A stretch of 35,705 nucleotides of DNA from Solobacterium sp. (GTDB taxonomy: Bacteria; Bacillota_I; Bacilli_A; Erysipelotrichales; Erysipelotrichaceae): assembly GCA_024680365.1 (NCBI GenBank), contig JAILCN010000055.1, positions 1 to 35,705 on the forward strand. Reading direction: 5' to 3'. A model generated the notes under the pieces. It saw only the letters and a program-made list of their open reading frames with translations. It was not told the origin of the DNA and made no database searches. The position numbers and the translations under genes were made by a program. Shown piece after piece: positions 32,028-35,705 of this stretch. The first letter of the stretch is position 1, and each line of letters starts with the position of its first letter.

Positions 32028-32057
32028 AAAGGCAGCTCCGGCGCGGGCTGCCTTTTT
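32028..32057 (+). terminator. Terminator of the glgCDA operon
   Basis: AAAGGCAGC pairs with GCTGCCTTT around a 10-base GC-rich loop, followed by T residues. It starts 7 bases after the glgA stop. Confidence 0.9.
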
Positions 32058-32071
32058 CTCTTTAAAACATG

Positions 32072-32144
32072 CACGAAAATCGTGTGAAAACAAACTGAAA
32101 TTACCCTGTTTCTCATTCACGCAGTGAGAGGCGGGTGGTATAAT
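32072..32144 (+). promoter_or_regulatory. Promoter of the pgk-tpiA-eno operon with dyads
   Basis: An extended -10 TGG-TATAAT (32136-32144) has a partial -35 TTCACG (32116-32121), 17 bases apart. A small dyad TCAC-GCA-GTGA (32117-32127) sits on the -35. A second dyad CACGA-AAA-TCGTG (32072-32084) lies further up. Either could be an operator; neither matches cre. Confidence 0.55.
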
Positions 32145-32177
32145 GGTGACAGCAAATTAAGGAGGAGATAATTTAAA

Positions 32178-33359
32178 ATGTCTAAAGTTACTGTTAAAGA
32201 TCTGGACGTTAAAGGCAAGCACGTAATTGTACGTGTCGACTTCAATGTTCCCCACAAAAATGGTGTGATTACGGATGATAACCGTGTTCGTGCTGCTCTG
32301 CCGACAATTAACTACCTGACTGAAAACGGAGCAAAGGTTCTGCTGCTCAGCCACCTGGGAAAAGTTAAGACTGATGAAGACAAGGCAAAGAACGATATGA
32401 GCATTGTTGCGGACTGCCTCGCAAAACTGCAGAATGCTCCGGTCAAATTCGTTAACGCTACACGCGGTGAGGAACTTGAAGCCGCAGTTGCTGCACAGGA
32501 AGAAGGTTCCATCGTTCTGATGCAGAATACACGTTACGAAAAGGGCGAATCTAAAAACGATCCTGAGCTCGGTGCATACTGGGCAAAACTCGGCGATCTG
32601 TTCGTAGAAGATGCATTCGGTTCTGTTCACAGAGCACATGCTTCCACAACAGGCATCGCTTCTCATCTGCCGAGCGCTCTCGGTTTCCTGGTTGAGAAAG
32701 AAGTCAACGTTCTGGGCAAGGCTCTGAACGAACCTGAAAGACCGCTCGTTGCTATCCTCGGCGGCGCAAAAGTATCTGACAAGATCGCAGTTATCGAGAA
32801 CCTGCTGAAGATCGCTGACAAAGTTCTGATCGGCGGCGGCATGTCCTACACATTCTCCAAGGCTATGGGCGGCGAGATCGGTACATCCCTGCTCGAAGCT
32901 GACAGAATTGAACTCGCAAAAGAATTCATCGCGAAGGGCGAAGGCAAACTGTTCCTCCCTGTTGACACAGTAGTCGCAAACGATTTCTCCAACCCGACAG
33001 AGATCAAGACAGTCAAGGCGGGAGAAATTCCGGAAGGCTTCATGGGCCTCGATATCGGACCGGAAACAGTCGAACTCTTCAAGAAGCAGCTCGAAGGCGC
33101 TAAGACAGTATTCTGGAACGGACCGATGGGTGTCTTTGAAGATCCGAGATTTGCAGTAGGAACAATTGAGATCTGCAAGACTCTGGCTAACCTTGAAGAC
33201 GCTACAACGATCATCGGCGGCGGCGACAGTGCTTCTGCTGCGAAGAACCTCGGATTTGCTGAGAAGTTCAGCCATATCTCCACAGGCGGCGGTGCATCTC
33301 TCGAATTCATGGAAGGAAAGGATCTGCCGGGCATCTCCATTATCCCGGACAAGGAATAA
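32178..33359 (+). CDS. pgk: Phosphoglycerate kinase
   Basis: The 393-residue glycolytic enzyme makes ATP from 1,3-bisphosphoglycerate. [39 protein letters not shown], and the nucleotide-site stretches WNGPMGVFE and IGGGDSASA are intact. The loop after SHLG reads [11 protein letters not shown] instead of the common RPKG form, which I recall from Mollicutes/Erysipelotrichia-type PGKs. The ribosome site is AAGGAGGAGA. It is the first gene of a pgk-tpiA-eno set; gap and gpm, which often accompany these, are not adjacent. Confidence 0.97.
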   Translation: MSKVTVKDLDVKGKHVIVRVDFNVPHKNGVITDDNRVRAALPTINYLTENGAKVLLLSHLGKVKTDEDKAKNDMSIVADCLAKLQNAPVKFVNATRGEELEAAVAAQEEGSIVLMQNTRYEKGESKNDPELGAYWAKLGDLFVEDAFGSVHRAHASTTGIASHLPSALGFLVEKEVNVLGKALNEPERPLVAILGGAKVSDKIAVIENLLKIADKVLIGGGMSYTFSKAMGGEIGTSLLEADRIELAKEFIAKGEGKLFLPVDTVVANDFSNPTEIKTVKAGEIPEGFMGLDIGPETVELFKKQLEGAKTVFWNGPMGVFEDPRFAVGTIEICKTLANLEDATTIIGGGDSASAAKNLGFAEKFSHISTGGGASLEFMEGKDLPGISIIPDKE

Positions 33360-33365
33360 TCGAAT

Positions 33366-34118
33366 ATGGCAAGAAAACCTGTAATTTTTGGCAACTGGAA
33401 AATGAACAAGACCCCTCGTGAAGCGGAAGAATTCATGAAGGGTATCGAAGAGATCCTCACAGGCGAAGAAGCTGCTGATTATGGTATCGGCGCACCGTTC
33501 GTAGATCTCGATGTCTGCGTTAAGAACGCAAAGAACCTGCTGATCGCTGCTGAAAACTGCAACGAAAAAGACAGCGGTGCTTACACAGGCGAAATCTCCG
33601 TACCGATGCTCAAGGAAGTCGGCATTACATACTGCATTATCGGCCACTCCGAGAGACGTACATATTATGCTGAGACAGACGCTGCTTGTGCTGCAAAAGC
33701 CAAGAGACTGCTCGCTGACAACATTATCCCGATCCTCTGCATTGGTGAAACAGAAGCTCAGTATGACGCAGGCGAAACAGCAGAAGTCATCAAGAACCAG
33801 CTGACAGGCTCCCTCGCAGGACTGACAGCAGAAGAAGTTTCCAAGATGGTCATCGCTTATGAGCCGATCTGGGCAATCGGAACAGGCAAGAGCGCTACCA
33901 AGGAAATCGCTGAAGACTGCTGCAAGTGTGTCAGAGACAACGTCAAGGCTCTCTATGACGAAGCAACAGGCGAAGCTGTCCGTATCCAGTACGGCGGATC
34001 CGTTAAGCCGACAAACATTGCTGAATACATGGCATGTGAAGACATCGATGGCGCACTGATCGGCGGCGCATCCCTGAAAGTTGATTCCTTCAAGGAAATC
34101 ATCGACGCAACAAAGTAA
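33366..34118 (+). CDS. tpiA: Triosephosphate isomerase
   Basis: The 250-residue TIM barrel interconverts dihydroxyacetone phosphate and glyceraldehyde-3-phosphate. Catalytic residues are K12 in GNWKMNK, H94 in IIGHSERR and E166 in AYEPIWAIGTG, with the phosphate-binding IQYGGSVKP and GALIGGASL loops. The usual AQNCH-type dimer stretch reads AAENCNEKDSGAYTGE. It begins 6 bases after pgk with only AAGGAA as ribosome site, so translation is probably coupled. Confidence 0.97.
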   Translation: MARKPVIFGNWKMNKTPREAEEFMKGIEEILTGEEAADYGIGAPFVDLDVCVKNAKNLLIAAENCNEKDSGAYTGEISVPMLKEVGITYCIIGHSERRTYYAETDAACAAKAKRLLADNIIPILCIGETEAQYDAGETAEVIKNQLTGSLAGLTAEEVSKMVIAYEPIWAIGTGKSATKEIAEDCCKCVRDNVKALYDEATGEAVRIQYGGSVKPTNIAEYMACEDIDGALIGGASLKVDSFKEIIDATK

Positions 34119-34160
34119 GGTTCCAATCAGACATTCTGAAGGAATATAGGTAATCAATAG

Positions 34161-35522
<1,362 letters not shown>

Positions 35523-35569
35523 TTCAAGTCTTTGAACAAAACACAAAAGGTCTCTCATATGAGGCCAAT

Positions 35570-35606
35570 GGCGTAAACCCAAAAATTATGGGGATACGCC
35601 TTTTTT
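35570..35606 (+). terminator. Terminator after eno
   Basis: GGCGTA pairs with TACGCC, and inner CCC with GGG, around an A/T loop, followed by six T. A smaller hairpin (GGTCTC with GAGGCC, 35549-35566) precedes it. Confidence 0.85.
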
Positions 35607-35705
35607 ATTGTCAAAATGATCTAAAGTCGGTGAACGTAGTATAGGACTATATTGATAATAATCTTTATATAAGCGATTATATGGGTAGTAAAGTAGTATA
35701 GGAAA
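35607..35705. other. AT-rich intergenic tail with an 11-bp direct repeat
   Basis: No gene is seen in the last 99 bases. GTAGTATAGGA occurs twice, at 35636-35646 and 35693-35703, exactly 57 bases apart. The base composition drops sharply to AT-rich compared with the coding regions. It is cut by the window edge, so its role cannot be judged. Confidence 0.45.

Overview
The window looks like a chromosomal segment of a low-to-mid GC Gram-positive bacterium (Bacillota). The signs are strong purine-rich ribosome binding sites, an HPr with the regulatory Ser46, cre-like CcpA sites, a LytR-CpsA-Psr protein, a two-subunit GlgC/GlgD pyrophosphorylase and split transketolase subunits. The PGK loop [11 protein letters not shown], which I recall from Mollicutes/Erysipelotrichia-type enzymes, makes Erysipelotrichia my best guess. 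That placement is an inference, not a proof. There is no phage, IS element, integrase, tRNA gene or CRISPR array.

Layout. 1-126 is the 3' part of a 5S rRNA gene and its terminator, so an rRNA operon lies to the left. 158-2913 holds a VanY-like carboxypeptidase with a long Thr/Pro-rich stalk and an unrecognised membrane protein. 2923-4601 holds a MarR regulator followed by a small PTS operon (two IIB paralogues and one IIA, no IIC) under a promoter with an embedded cre site. 4655-7174 has a HAD phosphatase and the two transketolase subunits. On the minus strand, 7218-10250 encodes an S9 peptidase and a TtcA-like tRNA thiolase. 10339-15551 is envelope related: an LCP ligase, an Asp/Glu racemase (minus strand), an ECF sigma/anti-sigma pair and an ATP-grasp amino-acid ligase.

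15600-35606 is a carbon-storage and glycolysis block. It runs ptsH (with its own cre site), phosphoglucomutase pgcA, glgB, glgP, pulA, a membrane-anchored DUF885 metallopeptidase, ung, folC, then glgC-glgD-glgA, and finally pgk-tpiA-eno. Together these give a complete glycogen cycle. PgcA interconverts Glc-6-P and Glc-1-P, GlgC/GlgD/GlgA/GlgB build glycogen, and GlgP/PulA degrade it. HPr and the two cre sites tie this sugar metabolism to CcpA/HPr-Ser-P control.

The region is mostly housekeeping and I do not see a clearly new defence or mobile system. The points most worth a second look are the altered zinc-site motif of the VanY-like enzyme and its apparent leaderless start, the IIC-less PTS trio, a possible D-aspartate branch for peptidoglycan (racemase plus ATP-grasp ligase), and a dyad at the transketolase promoter. 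Coding density is high: no gene-free stretch exceeds about 180 bases.
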